In this document: positions 9,587 to 17,562 of the stretch, in pieces
Position numbering within the stretch: position 1 is the stretch's first letter
How the letters are laid out: each line of letters starts with the position of its first letter
Assembly: GCF_031181385.1 (NCBI RefSeq)
Contig: NZ_JAPSKV010000007.1
Span: 1 to 64,000 of the forward strand
Direction of reading: 5' to 3'
Length of the DNA: 64,000 nucleotides
From: Fredinandcohnia onubensis
GTDB taxonomy: Bacteria > Bacillota > Bacilli > Bacillales > Bacillaceae_L
Translations under genes and position numbers: made by a program
Notes under the pieces: model-generated
The model's database searches: none
Seen by the model: only the letters and a program-made list of their open reading frames with translations
What the model was told of the DNA's origin: nothing

Positions 9587-9680
9587 ACTATTTTCGGTAA
9601 CCCGACTACCATAGCATTGTCGCTTTAGGCTCGTGGCTTTGCGTCCTTATCTTTAGATAAGTTTGCCATTATCGATGTAG
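9587..9680 (-). ncRNA. Cyclic-di-GMP-I (GEMM) riboswitch upstream of GGDEF-EAL-PilZ gene
   Basis: The minus strand carries the class-I aptamer landmarks in order: ATGGCAAAC, the invariant AAGGACGCAAAGCC, GAGCCTAAAG, CTATGG, and GTCGGGTTACCG, which closes the tetraloop-receptor and P1 side. The class binds c-di-GMP. The following terminator indicates transcriptional control. Whether ligand turns the gene on or off cannot be told without folding the competing helices. Confidence 0.9.
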
Positions 9681-10212
9681 TACTTATTAACTATAATTAA
9701 CAGTTATGATTTATATAGAATAAGACAAAAGTATTACATTTTCAACAATATTAGACAAATTAACAGAAAAAACCTCAAAATCTATCGTGTCTTGAAAATA
9801 TCATAGAAGAATCCCTTCTTCTGTGCTTTTTATCACATTATGAATTTATAAATTCTAGCATAGTAGTAATAAAACCTCTCCTTTGGCGTGCACTTGATCT
9901 CTCTATATATTTGAACAAAATTCTAATTATTGCCTAAAAATTCAGTATATATAACATTTACTTGTCTGTTCTTCCTCCTATATACCAGTCATATTTAAAA
10001 CCTTTGATTCATATAATAACCTCCTTTGCTTATCACGAATCAAGTTATCATACATCAATAAATAAATTATATTTCTCTTATCCTTTTAAAGAATTCACTG
10101 GGAGAAAAATGGAAGATTTTGATGTGTATCCTTTTTATGATTAGCAAGGTAATATAAGTTTCAGAGAGTGATGGACGACACAATTCGACAAAGACATAGA
10201 GAGTCAAAAATC
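9681..10212. other. Intergenic region between two divergent riboswitch leaders
   Basis: Holds the promoters that must drive the two divergent c-di-GMP riboswitch transcripts. A 60-codon frame at 9962-10144 lacks a ribosome site and family resemblance and is not called. No unambiguous -35/-10 pair was identified. Confidence 0.4.
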
Positions 10213-10322
10213 GTTCTCATTCTGCAACAAAGGCAAACCGGTTGAAAAATTGGGACGCAAAGCTACAGACCTACAGTGATAGTAATCACTATGGTGGCTG
10301 GGCCGCTGAAGAATGGAGAATG
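10213..10322 (+). ncRNA. Cyclic-di-GMP-I (GEMM) riboswitch upstream of WxL operon
   Basis: Landmarks on the plus strand: CAAAGGCAAACCGG, GAAAAATTGGGACGCAAAGC, ACAGACC, a TGATAGTAATCA hairpin, CTATGGTGGCTGGGCCGC, with TCTCATTCT and AGAATGGAGA closing P1. The core GGGACGCAAAGC is diagnostic of class-I c-di-GMP aptamers. The distal GCTGGGCCGC departs slightly from GCCGGGTTACC. No T-run terminator is visible before the gene, so control may be translational or use a weak structure. Confidence 0.88.
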
Positions 10323-10458
10323 ATACTCGTACTTTGAGTTGATATTCAAGATTCTTCCGATTCAAACAAAAATTTGTGTTGGAGGGATTTTTTTAATGGA
10401 GAAAAAAAAGTTCGTTTCTATAAATCAATTAAACAATCAATCTAAGGGAGGAAACAAA

Positions 10459-11043
10459 ATGAACAAATCAATATTCAAAAAAATAATTGTAAGTGCTATG
10501 GCTTTCGGTATCGCTGCAACTGCATTTAACACACAATCATTCGCTGCTCAAACAACAGATTCAACAGTTTCAGGTGGAGATTTAACTGGTGGAACGATCA
10601 CATTTCAAGGTTTACCTGCAACATTAAATGGTACTCAAGTAAAATCAAATGCAGACTGGGCAATTGCTGATATTACTGATGCTCGTGGAACCGGTAATGG
10701 GTGGAGCCTTACTCTAACACTAACTCAATTTACAGAAGTTGATGGTACTAACGCTTATGTAACTGGTGGTAAAACACTTGAAAAAAACTCTCTGAAAGTA
10801 TCAACAGTTCCTACAATTACAAAGAAAGATTCTACTTCTTCTGATATAACAACAATCACGCCTGTTGGTTTAGAAACAGCACTTGATACTGGAAGCCCTG
10901 TAAACCTTTTATCTGCTGCTGCAGATGGAGGTATGGGATCGTACACATTCGGTAAATTAGGTGTACAATTAACAATTCCTGCTAATGCTTATGCAAAAAC
11001 TTACAAAACAAATGCAACTGTTACTTTAAACACTGCTCCTTAA
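10459..11043 (+). CDS. WxL-domain surface protein
   Basis: A 194-residue secreted protein. The signal peptide runs to about residue 29 (NTQSFA). The mature part is a WxL domain: WAIADITDARGTGNGWSLTL contains the conserved DxRGTGxGW segment, ending near ANAYAKTYKTNATVTL. WxL domains bind the peptidoglycan surface non-covalently. The ATG at 10459 follows AAGGGAGG. An in-frame ATG at 10396, also behind GGAGGG, would add 21 polar residues before the signal peptide; the shorter form is preferred. It lies downstream of a c-di-GMP riboswitch and upstream of its usual partner, so expression probably follows c-di-GMP. Confidence 0.85.
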   Translation: MNKSIFKKIIVSAMAFGIAATAFNTQSFAAQTTDSTVSGGDLTGGTITFQGLPATLNGTQVKSNADWAIADITDARGTGNGWSLTLTLTQFTEVDGTNAYVTGGKTLEKNSLKVSTVPTITKKDSTSSDITTITPVGLETALDTGSPVNLLSAAADGGMGSYTFGKLGVQLTIPANAYAKTYKTNATVTLNTAP

Positions 11044-11060
11044 TAAACGGTTAATTTTCT

Positions 11061-11094
11061 AAAAGTCCTCCAATACTAAGGGGGACTTTTTTTT
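11061..11094 (+). terminator. Terminator between the WxL gene and its partner
   Basis: AAAGTCCTCC pairs with GGGGGACTTT, followed by eight T. It should give partial termination, making the WxL protein more abundant than the downstream partner. Confidence 0.8.
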
Positions 11095-11108
11095 ATAGGA
11101 GTGGTTAT

Positions 11109-12167
11109 ATGAAATACCGAAAAATCTTTTCGATATTGTTTCCCCTAATAATCATATTTTTCCCTTCTTTTATGATTTATGCAGAAGGAAATGATTTTGA
11201 ATTTCGGGTGGAACCTATTTTTCCTGAATCCCAAATTGGAAATGAAGGTTATTACCACTTCAAGGGTAAGCCGAATGAGACTATCACGTTACAAGCAAGG
11301 GTTATTAACGACAGTGAAAAAGAATTGAACGTAACTATTGGCAGTTTGAATGCTTATAGTGGAAATCAGGGCATTATATATCAAGAAGAACCTATGTTAG
11401 AAGGAGCCTCAATCACAAATGACTCCTATCAATTAACAAAGGCAGCCACAAACCCTTCTGAAGTAACTGTTGGTCCTTTGGAATCCAAAGTTGTGGAGTT
11501 TACTATCAAAATCCCTGAAATAAACGGCACTCTACTTGGTAGTATGGAATTTCGAGTCTTTCAAGGAACAGAAGAATTGACACAAAAGGAAGAAAATTCC
11601 CAACTATTAATCGATCAATATAAAGCAGTTAATCTTGGAGTACAGGTAGATGTAACAGATTATAAAGAAGCACCTACTCTGACGCTAGAGGATCCGTTAT
11701 ACTCTCCCGAACAAATGGCTATCATGGTCCCTATGGACAATTCTCACCCTGTTATCGTGCCTAATATAACTGGAGCGTATAAGGTTACAAAGAGTAAAGA
11801 TGAAGCCTTTTCCCTTGTAGGAGATATTCCATCATTTAAAATGGCTCCTATGACAGCCTTTCATTACCCGATAAGATGGTCAGGAGAAACTTTAGAGCGT
11901 GGTGATTACCGTGTCACGTTTACCCTTGATGTGAACGGAAACACTCAAACCTATGAACAGCCCCTTTCCATTAAAAATGAGGAAATAAAAGAAACGCAAG
12001 AAAAGATGGAAGAACGTGGAGAGGTAGAGGTTGCACCTAAAACATTCCCCTGGACAACTGTAATCATTGGTATTCTTGTGGTGGTTATTGTCATTTTGGT
12101 TTTGATGATGAGAAGACCTAACGCTAAAAGGAAAGACCGTAAGTATCCTGGTCAAGATCCTAATTGA
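11109..12167 (+). CDS. WxL-protein-binding membrane protein (DUF916/DUF3324)
   Basis: A 352-residue protein with a signal peptide (to about residue 25, MIYAEG), an N-terminal DUF916-like domain (FRVEPIFPESQ through MEFRVFQG), a DUF3324-like domain (QYKAVNLGVQVDVTDY through YEQPLSIKN), one membrane helix near residues 315-337 and a basic cytoplasmic tail (MMRRPNAKRKDRK). This is the architecture of WxL-interacting proteins that hold WxL proteins at the cell surface. AGGAGTGG precedes ATG. Its position 65 bp behind the WxL gene supports a two-component surface complex under c-di-GMP control. Confidence 0.88.
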   Translation: MKYRKIFSILFPLIIIFFPSFMIYAEGNDFEFRVEPIFPESQIGNEGYYHFKGKPNETITLQARVINDSEKELNVTIGSLNAYSGNQGIIYQEEPMLEGASITNDSYQLTKAATNPSEVTVGPLESKVVEFTIKIPEINGTLLGSMEFRVFQGTEELTQKEENSQLLIDQYKAVNLGVQVDVTDYKEAPTLTLEDPLYSPEQMAIMVPMDNSHPVIVPNITGAYKVTKSKDEAFSLVGDIPSFKMAPMTAFHYPIRWSGETLERGDYRVTFTLDVNGNTQTYEQPLSIKNEEIKETQEKMEERGEVEVAPKTFPWTTVIIGILVVVIVILVLMMRRPNAKRKDRKYPGQDPN

Positions 12168-12172
12168 ACTTA

Positions 12173-12206
12173 AAGCCCCATCAAAATAGATGGGGCTCTC
12201 TTTTTT
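12173..12206 (+). terminator. Terminator of the WxL operon
   Basis: AGCCCCATC and GATGGGGCT form a strong stem followed by CTCTTTTTT, ending the two-gene surface-protein operon. Confidence 0.85.
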
Positions 12207-12234
12207 GGGTAACGAACTTTCTTTACTCTAAAAA

Positions 12235-12345
12235 CTAATTACCAGAAGATTTCATTATACAAACGTCTTCACCTTGGTACGTCTTAATCATTTCCAATTT
12301 TTCATCTATTTCTTTTCTAAGGCTTTTATTTTTTATTGTCTTCAT
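12235..12345 (-). CDS. Possible 36-residue ORF or gene remnant
   Basis: An open frame on the minus strand encodes a charged peptide beginning MKTIKNKSLRKEIDEKLEMI and ending MKSSGN. The frame stays open 21 bases upstream of the ATG before a stop, and no well-spaced ribosome site is present. It could be the C-terminal remnant of a lost gene. I do not recognise a family. Confidence 0.25.
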   Translation of the reverse strand: MKTIKNKSLRKEIDEKLEMIKTYQGEDVCIMKSSGN

Positions 12346-12542
12346 ACCCTTTTTGAAAAGACCAAAGTATTAAAAAATAAAGTGACTTTTTTGTAATTCA
12401 AACCCATAATACATAGATCTAATTTAAGTTGAGAATACCTTTTAGATTATTTTGTTTATAGAATTTAAGTTAAAAAAATGGCTAAATTTTCCTTAATAAC
12501 AACACTTTACATTAAATTGGAAATAAGTTTAAATTATTTTAT

Positions 12543-12724
12543 GGAGGGTTAGTATGGGAAAATAGGAGAAGTAATCTCCTGACTCATATTTGGCCCTCTT
12601 TTAATATTTGCAATAGAATTTTAGTATACCGGAAAATATTTTTCGCTTTGTTAATCGAATCGAAGTAATGTCTGATGGAAAACCAATTATTCACTATAGT
12701 TTCACGGCTCCTAAAATTAAATAA
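12543..12724 (+). pseudogene. Remnant of an unrecognised gene
   Basis: GGAGGG at 12543 is followed by ATG GGA AAA and an immediate TAG. Further on an open stretch (12617-12724) reads PENIFRFVNRIEVMSDGKPI and ends IHYSFTAPKIK before TAA and a terminator. A start with a ribosome site, early stops and a coding-like end suggest a decayed gene. Family unknown. Confidence 0.3.
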
Positions 12725-12727
12725 ATA

Positions 12728-12764
12728 CAGCAGGAATCCCATTTGGGGACCTGCTGCTTCTTTT
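12728..12764 (+). terminator. Rho-independent terminator
   Basis: CAGCAGG pairs with CCTGCTG around AATCCCATTTGGGGA, itself self-complementary, followed by CTTCTTTT. It would terminate the decayed gene just upstream. Confidence 0.7.
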
Positions 12765-12774
12765 AAAACTATCT

Positions 12775-12833
12775 GCGAGACGCACTCAACATGTCCAGTA
12801 AATGTGGTAATACATGAGATGCTGGTGATTAAA
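12775..12833 (-). repeat. Dispersed repeat copy A, resembling the 3' end of rlmD-type genes
   Basis: The minus strand reads, with frameshifts, FTGHVECVSQIVLK, like the HVExV tail of RlmD methyltransferases. A second diverged copy lies at 13863-13924. The two share CACCAGCA, CATGT, CCACAT, ACTxGACA and GAGTG(C/T)GT. Probably a decayed duplication rather than an expressed gene. Confidence 0.4.
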
Positions 12834-12932
12834 CATCTGTTTTAAAAAATGTAGCGATTTTTTTAAAACCAACCTTCTCCAAATACAAGCCCTCAGCATT
12901 GGCCATTCGGCCTGTTGGGACTCTTTCTTTTG

Positions 12933-13325
12933 CTACTTTACTTTCAATCTGTTTGAGTTACAGTGGAGATATTCGGTATTCCTTAATATATTAACGAGAT
13001 TATTGAAGTAAGGTTTTACAATAAAATCTGTAGCTCCGTTTCTAATCGCATCTATAATATATGATTTTTGCCCCAATGAGGAACACATAATAACTTTTGC
13101 ATTAGGATCAAATTTTTTAATTTCAATTAGTGCGTTAATACCGTTGACTTTAGGCATTGTTATATCCATAAAAACAATATCTGGTAAGAATTTTTTATAT
13201 TGGAAAACAACCTCTTCTCCATTGCTAGCTTCCGAGATAACTTTATAGTTTTCTCGGACTATTATTCTTTTTAAATAAGATCTCATAAATAATGAATCGT
13301 CAGCAATTAATACTGTTTTTCTCAA
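12933..13325 (-). CDS. Single-domain response regulator (CheY-like)
   Basis: A receiver-only protein of about 130 residues. The acidic pair is in VLIADDS, the phosphoacceptor aspartate in IVFMDITMP, and the conserved lysine in FIVKPY. TTG at 13323-13325 (MRKTVLIADD) is preferred because AAGGGGA sits eight to nine bases upstream; an ATG at 13334 directly abuts that site. There is no output domain, so it must act through a partner such as a flagellar or c-di-GMP protein. It closes the c-di-GMP island; no cognate kinase is adjacent. Confidence 0.85.
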   Translation of the reverse strand: MRKTVLIADDSLFMRSYLKRIIVRENYKVISEASNGEEVVFQYKKFLPDIVFMDITMPKVNGINALIEIKKFDPNAKVIMCSSLGQKSYIIDAIRNGATDFIVKPYFNNLVNILRNTEYLHCNSNRLKVK

Positions 13326-13751
13326 GCTCGCCATCCCCTTCAGGAGTAATTATAAGTTAGAGTTATTGAAGCTATGGTATGTGTTATGAGGTTATCAAGT
13401 CTCTTGCTTTCCTTAATTGTTTTCAAAGAAGTCTGATTCTATTTATACCGATAACTTCATCAACTTTTCACTCGATAGGGATATACAAGCCAGTACCAAA
13501 GGCAACTCTTCATCTATAAAATACTAACCTGCTGTGAATACCTATGTGCTAATCTTGCCTGAATTTGTAAAAAGAAGGAATCACCTGTTGTTCCTATTCA
13601 TATAGGAAGATGTTCTTATTTCGATTTAGATGGGTTCCTATTATTACAATTTTAAGAATAAGTTGTAATGAGTTGCCAATCATATAAAAGTTTCATGTCA
13701 ACCTTCGCACTTTCATTAATGGGTCTCTTCGAATATGAATTACCTAAAGCA

Positions 13752-13803
13752 GGGCCTGACCCCCAGTGCGCTAACGCCTTAGCACGATGAGGTCAGGCCC
13801 TTT
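13752..13803. repeat. GGGCCTGAC intergenic repeat hairpin
   Basis: GGGCCTGACCCC and GAGGTCAGGCCC form a long stem around GCGCTAACGCCTTAGCACGA, followed by TTT. The right half recurs next to the IS end at 121-163 (TTCGCTAAC, ACGATGGGGGCAGGCCCT). It may also serve as a terminator. Confidence 0.6.
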
Positions 13804-13862
13804 AATTTACAATATTTAACTTAAATCAGCTAAAGCTATTGAAACAAAGCTATTTCAATATT

Positions 13863-13924
13863 ATCCATGCTACACACTCCACGTGTGTCGAGTGTATGTG
13901 GCAACACATGGGGTGCTGGTGAGT
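13863..13924 (-). repeat. Dispersed repeat copy B, resembling the 3' end of rlmD-type genes
   Basis: The minus strand reads THVECVAWIILK then TAG, closely matching the HVExVxxxVLx tail of the RlmD-type protein at 31393-32781 ([12 protein letters not shown]). The segment just upstream is frame-shifted (LPHT in another frame). It is a fragment, not a gene. Confidence 0.45.
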
Positions 13925-14129
13925 TTTATAAATTTGAGATTACAGGTTTTCAATATGTTCTAATATAGTATTTAAATACATGCCATAGAATTGTTCCTCT
14001 ATCCTATATTCCCCAAAGGTATTATTCCTGGAAATAGTTAAAATTGCCCTCTTACATAAATTATGGACCACCACTTCCCCTTTTCAGAGTTGGGGCATGT
14101 TCTCGCAATTTAAAATTATATCTTCATAT

Positions 14130-14249
14130 TGTTTTATGTAGCATTGCATTTCCAGCAATTTGATAATATTCTTCCTCTCCTTCTCCTGCAATTGTATTTG
14201 CAAAAAGACCTGGTACTGCACCCCAAGAAACACTTCTAACTGTACCTTT
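14130..14249 (-). pseudogene. Coding-like remnant directly behind the ROK kinase stop
   Basis: After the kinase TAG the same frame continues KGTVRSVSWGAVPGLFANTI and AGEGEEEYYQIAGNAMLHKT to a second stop. The composition looks protein-like, but ROK kinases normally end where the TAG is. It is probably a fragment of a different, decayed gene rather than a lost kinase tail. Confidence 0.3.
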
Positions 14250-15230
14250 CTAGGGATCCATTTTAATAGTATTTATTTGATTTTGTAACACTAAATATGC
14301 AGCTCCAATAATTCCTGCATCATTACCTAGTTCAGCAATTTTAATTTCGGATCCTTCATTTGTTCGGGGTAATGTATATTTGCTAAAATAATTTTTGATT
14401 TTATTAATAAATTGCTCTCCAGCCTTAGATACACCACCACCGATCAGAATCTTTGAAGGATTTGTGATTAAAGCTGTATTTGCAATAACTGAACCTAGAA
14501 CATCTGCAGTATAATCAATAATTTGTTCTGACAACGGATCACCCTGGGCAGCAAAATCAAATATATCCTTTGCGGTAATGGAGTGGTGTTCTTGGTAATG
14601 ATCCACTAAAAGGCTGTTGGGATAATCAGGAATTTTTTCTAAGGCTTGACGTACAATTCCATTTCCAGATGCAATTGTATCCAAGCATCCTTTTCTACCA
14701 CAATTACATGGATACCCATTTGGATCAATGATTATGTGTCCTATCTCACCGGCAGTTCCATTGCTCCCATTTAACAGCTCCCCATTTACAATAATACCTC
14801 CACCAACACCAGTGCCAAGTGTAATTACGATAATATCCTGATTATTTTCTCCCGCACCTTTCCAATTTTCTCCAAGTGCTGCTAGGTTCGCATCATTTTC
14901 AACGTATACCGGTAAGCTAGATAAGTTAGATAGTTTGGTAGAGAGGTCAATATCCTTCCAACCAATATTTACTGCCTCATGGACTACACCTTTCTTATTA
15001 TCAACGAAACCAGGAGCACCAACGCCGATTCCTAAGATTTCTTTTTGGGTTATTTGTTGGCTGAATAAATGCTGATTAATTGAATTCCAAATGTCCCTTA
15101 AAATAAGATGTCCCTTGTTTGTCCTATTCGTATTAATATCCCATTTTTCTATAATTACACCATTTAAATTAAATAAACCTAATTTTACTGTTGTTCCACC
15201 TATGTCTACTCCAATCGCATATTTACTCAA
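14250..15230 (-). CDS. ROK-family sugar kinase
   Basis: A 326-residue cytosolic kinase. The N-terminal ATP-binding signature GVDIGGTTVKLGLF, the sugar-site EIGH motif (GEIGHIIID) and the zinc-binding ROK motif CNCGRKGCLD are intact. The family phosphorylates glucose, N-acetylglucosamine, N-acetylmannosamine and related sugars with ATP. Here it would supply the 6-phosphate needed by the adjacent NagB-like deaminase. The start is TTG behind AAGGAGAG. It is the last gene of the leftward amino-sugar operon, and a strong hairpin precedes it, so its level may be lower than that of upstream genes. Confidence 0.88.
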   Translation of the reverse strand: MSKYAIGVDIGGTTVKLGLFNLNGVIIEKWDINTNRTNKGHLILRDIWNSINQHLFSQQITQKEILGIGVGAPGFVDNKKGVVHEAVNIGWKDIDLSTKLSNLSSLPVYVENDANLAALGENWKGAGENNQDIIVITLGTGVGGGIIVNGELLNGSNGTAGEIGHIIIDPNGYPCNCGRKGCLDTIASGNGIVRQALEKIPDYPNSLLVDHYQEHHSITAKDIFDFAAQGDPLSEQIIDYTADVLGSVIANTALITNPSKILIGGGVSKAGEQFINKIKNYFSKYTLPRTNEGSEIKIAELGNDAGIIGAAYLVLQNQINTIKMDP

Positions 15231-15307
15231 CGAAAAAATCTCTCCTTGTATTGCTTCTCTACCCTTCTAAACTTCAAATAATTCATTTTTCCCATGTAAT
15301 AATGTTA

Positions 15308-15350
15308 AAAAAACAGTCTGTTGATATCTTGATTTTCAACAGACTACCGT
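15308..15350 (-). terminator. Intra-operon terminator before the ROK kinase
   Basis: On the minus strand AGTCTGTTG and CAACAGACT pair around AAAATCAAGATAT and are followed by GTTTTTTT. It lies between the NagB-like and kinase genes, so the kinase is either expressed by readthrough or from its own promoter. Confidence 0.8.
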
Positions 15351-15358
15351 TTTGTAGA

Positions 15359-16096
15359 TTAATAGTAATTGGTTTGTAATAACGAAGCAGCTGCATCATC
15401 TATTACAAATGTAACGTTCGGGTGTTTACGTAAGATAGATGCAGGGCAGTTTTCGCTTATCGGCCCTTCTATTGTAGCTTTAACAGCTTCTGCCTTTCTT
15501 TCACCTGAAGCAGTTAAAAGTATTTGCTTTGCTTCCATTATATCCTGTAAACCTAATGTCAGCATTTGAGTCGGTGCTTCCTCGCGTGATAAATTGTGAT
15601 ATAACATTGTACTTTGGATAGTTGATTCATCACTATCTGCGAGAAACAATCTTGAATTAAAAGAGGTCCCTGGCTCATTCGCCCCTAAATGTCCATTAAC
15701 TCCTAATCCAACGATTTGTAAATCTGCTGGATATTTTCGTAATAATTGATTATAACGTTTTATCTCTAAATCTAGATTACTTACACTTCCGTCCAATAAG
15801 CCGATTAACTTAGGTTTTGACTTTATTAAGTTATAAAATTTATTATACATGTACGTATATACTGTGAATTGTTTTTCTCTCTCTGCAATATATTCATCAA
15901 GATTCATGATCACTGAGTTTTCGATATTTAAGTCATTTTTATTGATTGCCTCTACCATTAATTCAAACACGCGATCATAGCTAGCGCCAGTTGTTGTATT
16001 GATAATGGCATTTTCATTTTCTTTTAATGTATCGGCAATTAATTGAAAGGCAACCTCTGACATTTCTTCATACGTTTTTGTTTGAATAATTTTCAT
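15359..16096 (-). CDS. Glucosamine-6-phosphate deaminase family protein (NagB-like, copy 1)
   Basis: A 245-residue protein with the NagB/6-phosphogluconolactonase fold: MNLDEYI (position of the catalytic Asp of MDEY), GLGVNGHLGANEPG (active-site NGH loop) and LTLGLQDIMEA. NagB converts glucosamine-6-phosphate to fructose-6-phosphate and ammonia. It differs from typical NagB in several loops, so the substrate may be a related 2-amino-sugar phosphate. AAGGAG precedes ATG. It lies in an operon with an ABC importer, M20 and M24 proteins and a ROK kinase; a paralogue lies at 25445. Confidence 0.85.
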   Translation of the reverse strand: MKIIQTKTYEEMSEVAFQLIADTLKENENAIINTTTGASYDRVFELMVEAINKNDLNIENSVIMNLDEYIAEREKQFTVYTYMYNKFYNLIKSKPKLIGLLDGSVSNLDLEIKRYNQLLRKYPADLQIVGLGVNGHLGANEPGTSFNSRLFLADSDESTIQSTMLYHNLSREEAPTQMLTLGLQDIMEAKQILLTASGERKAEAVKATIEGPISENCPASILRKHPNVTFVIDDAAASLLQTNYY

Positions 16097-16128
16097 TCTA
16101 CATTTCTCCTTACCAGGATGTTCATTGG

Positions 16129-17535
16129 TTATTTTTTATATACCTTCATACCGTATTCATTATTTAGTAAAAATGGTCTTAAAAGACCCGCTAAATTGGA
16201 CATTGGTAGTACCTCAGGTTTTAGAGAAATACCCAGTTCTTCAATCATATAGTTACGTCGTTTTTCCATCCTTTCCCACACATCAGGATGTTTTTCCTTA
16301 ATCTCATTTCTTAGATTTTCATCAGCGAGTACCACCCCATCCTCCGCATTCGTACTATAATAAGGTGACTCTGGAGAAGGTATAATGTCCATTTGCACAA
16401 TTTGACCGCTTCGAAACTTGGTTTCTGATCCCTTGTAAAATGGGGAAGAAATATACTCTTCATCAGATATTAAATGACCAGGGTTTAATGTCCATCCAAA
16501 TTTCTCACTAGGAAAAACATTGTTGACAACATCAAACATCTCATTCCCTGTAACACCAATACCAATTTGCTCATACCAGGAAGCTACTGCAGCATAAAAC
16601 GGTTTAACAATTTTATCAATATAATTGCATTCTTTTTCAGGAATATCAGCAATTGAATTTGCAACGTATCCTGCTCTACAAGATAATCCACCCTGTAACC
16701 CAAAACATGTAGTAAAACGATCTCCTAACTGAATTCTTTTAGATGAAGGGCTTACGAGTCCTAGACTAGTTCTTGATCCAGAAGACACCATTGGATGACA
16801 TGATAACGGCAAACCTAAATGAGGTAAATGATTTGCCAACTCAATTTCACTCATACCTACTTCAAGATTATCAAGTATTCTCTTCACACCTTCAGATGCC
16901 CATGCTGCCCCAAACTCAAAATAAGCGATTTCATCTGCATTATTTATTGTTCTAATCCCATCATCAGGATTCATGAACCATGATGTAACATTAAATACAT
17001 TTTCATCACTAACTTGATTTACAATTGCTGACATGATAAATGCTGGAACATCAAACAATTTAGTTGAGTATGAACCAACGTTATCTTCTAACAACTTCCA
17101 CCCAACAACACCAATGTTTTGATGCTCATTTATTTTTGATTCATTAAGTAAATCTTCTAGTTTCTCAAATGTTCTGACATTATTAGGTATAGATAATGCT
17201 GAATATAATAATGGCACTACCTCAATTTTACTTAATTTGTACATTCCATAACATTCTCTTCCAAGTAGGACATATGAAGGGCCATGTCTATGAATAATTA
17301 ATATACCTTCCTCAAATCTTGGTTCAAACCCTGTCAAATATCGAAAGTTTGAAAAGTGCTCTTTATCGGCATAAATAATTAACGAATCGATATTGTTTTC
17401 AACCATTCGTGAGCGAACTAGACCTAACCTTTTCTGATAAAGGTGATCATTGATTTCCGGTAATTCTAAAGGCAATTCTATTTCAAGGTCTACTATTCTT
17501 TCGAATACTATATCATCTTTTGAAATTAAATTCAT
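16129..17535 (-). CDS. M24-family (creatinase/Xaa-Pro peptidase-like) protein, metal site degenerate
   Basis: 468 residues with a creatinase-like N-domain (RLGLVRSRMVENNIDSLIIY) and an M24 pitta-bread C-domain. Active M24 enzymes have two Asp in DxGxxxxGYxxD; here the region reads GDRFTTCFGLQGGLSCRAGY without either. The later NPGHLIS, IVQMDIIPS and NAEDGVVL segments remain. It may be a metal-free enzyme like creatinase, or a non-catalytic binding protein. Creatinases cleave C-N bonds in guanidino compounds, so a role on an N-substituted sugar conjugate is conceivable. GAGGTGA precedes ATG. It sits 28 bp downstream of the M20 gene in the same operon. Confidence 0.75.
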   Translation of the reverse strand: MNLISKDDIVFERIVDLEIELPLELPEINDHLYQKRLGLVRSRMVENNIDSLIIYADKEHFSNFRYLTGFEPRFEEGILIIHRHGPSYVLLGRECYGMYKLSKIEVVPLLYSALSIPNNVRTFEKLEDLLNESKINEHQNIGVVGWKLLEDNVGSYSTKLFDVPAFIMSAIVNQVSDENVFNVTSWFMNPDDGIRTINNADEIAYFEFGAAWASEGVKRILDNLEVGMSEIELANHLPHLGLPLSCHPMVSSGSRTSLGLVSPSSKRIQLGDRFTTCFGLQGGLSCRAGYVANSIADIPEKECNYIDKIVKPFYAAVASWYEQIGIGVTGNEMFDVVNNVFPSEKFGWTLNPGHLISDEEYISSPFYKGSETKFRSGQIVQMDIIPSPESPYYSTNAEDGVVLADENLRNEIKEKHPDVWERMEKRRNYMIEELGISLKPEVLPMSNLAGLLRPFLLNNEYGMKVYKK

Positions 17536-17562
17536 TTTGTCACCTCATTTTGATTTGTATTT

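Larger units (their letters stand above)
13335..14129. other. Long non-coding stretch with repeats
   Basis: About 0.8 kb without a supportable gene. It holds the GGGCCTGAC repeat (13752-13803) and the second rlmD-tail-like copy (13863-13924), both listed separately. Such repeat-rich spacers fit decayed or recombined sequence. Confidence 0.5.

Noticed and set aside
9962-10144. 60-codon ORF upstream of the WxL riboswitch
   Set aside because: No ribosome site, no family resemblance, AT-rich composition, and it lies where a promoter is needed.
12543-12562. Three-codon leader ORF (ATG GGA AAA TAG) as a regulatory peptide
   Set aside because: The following sequence looks like a decayed gene, so an early stop in a remnant is more likely than a designed leader.
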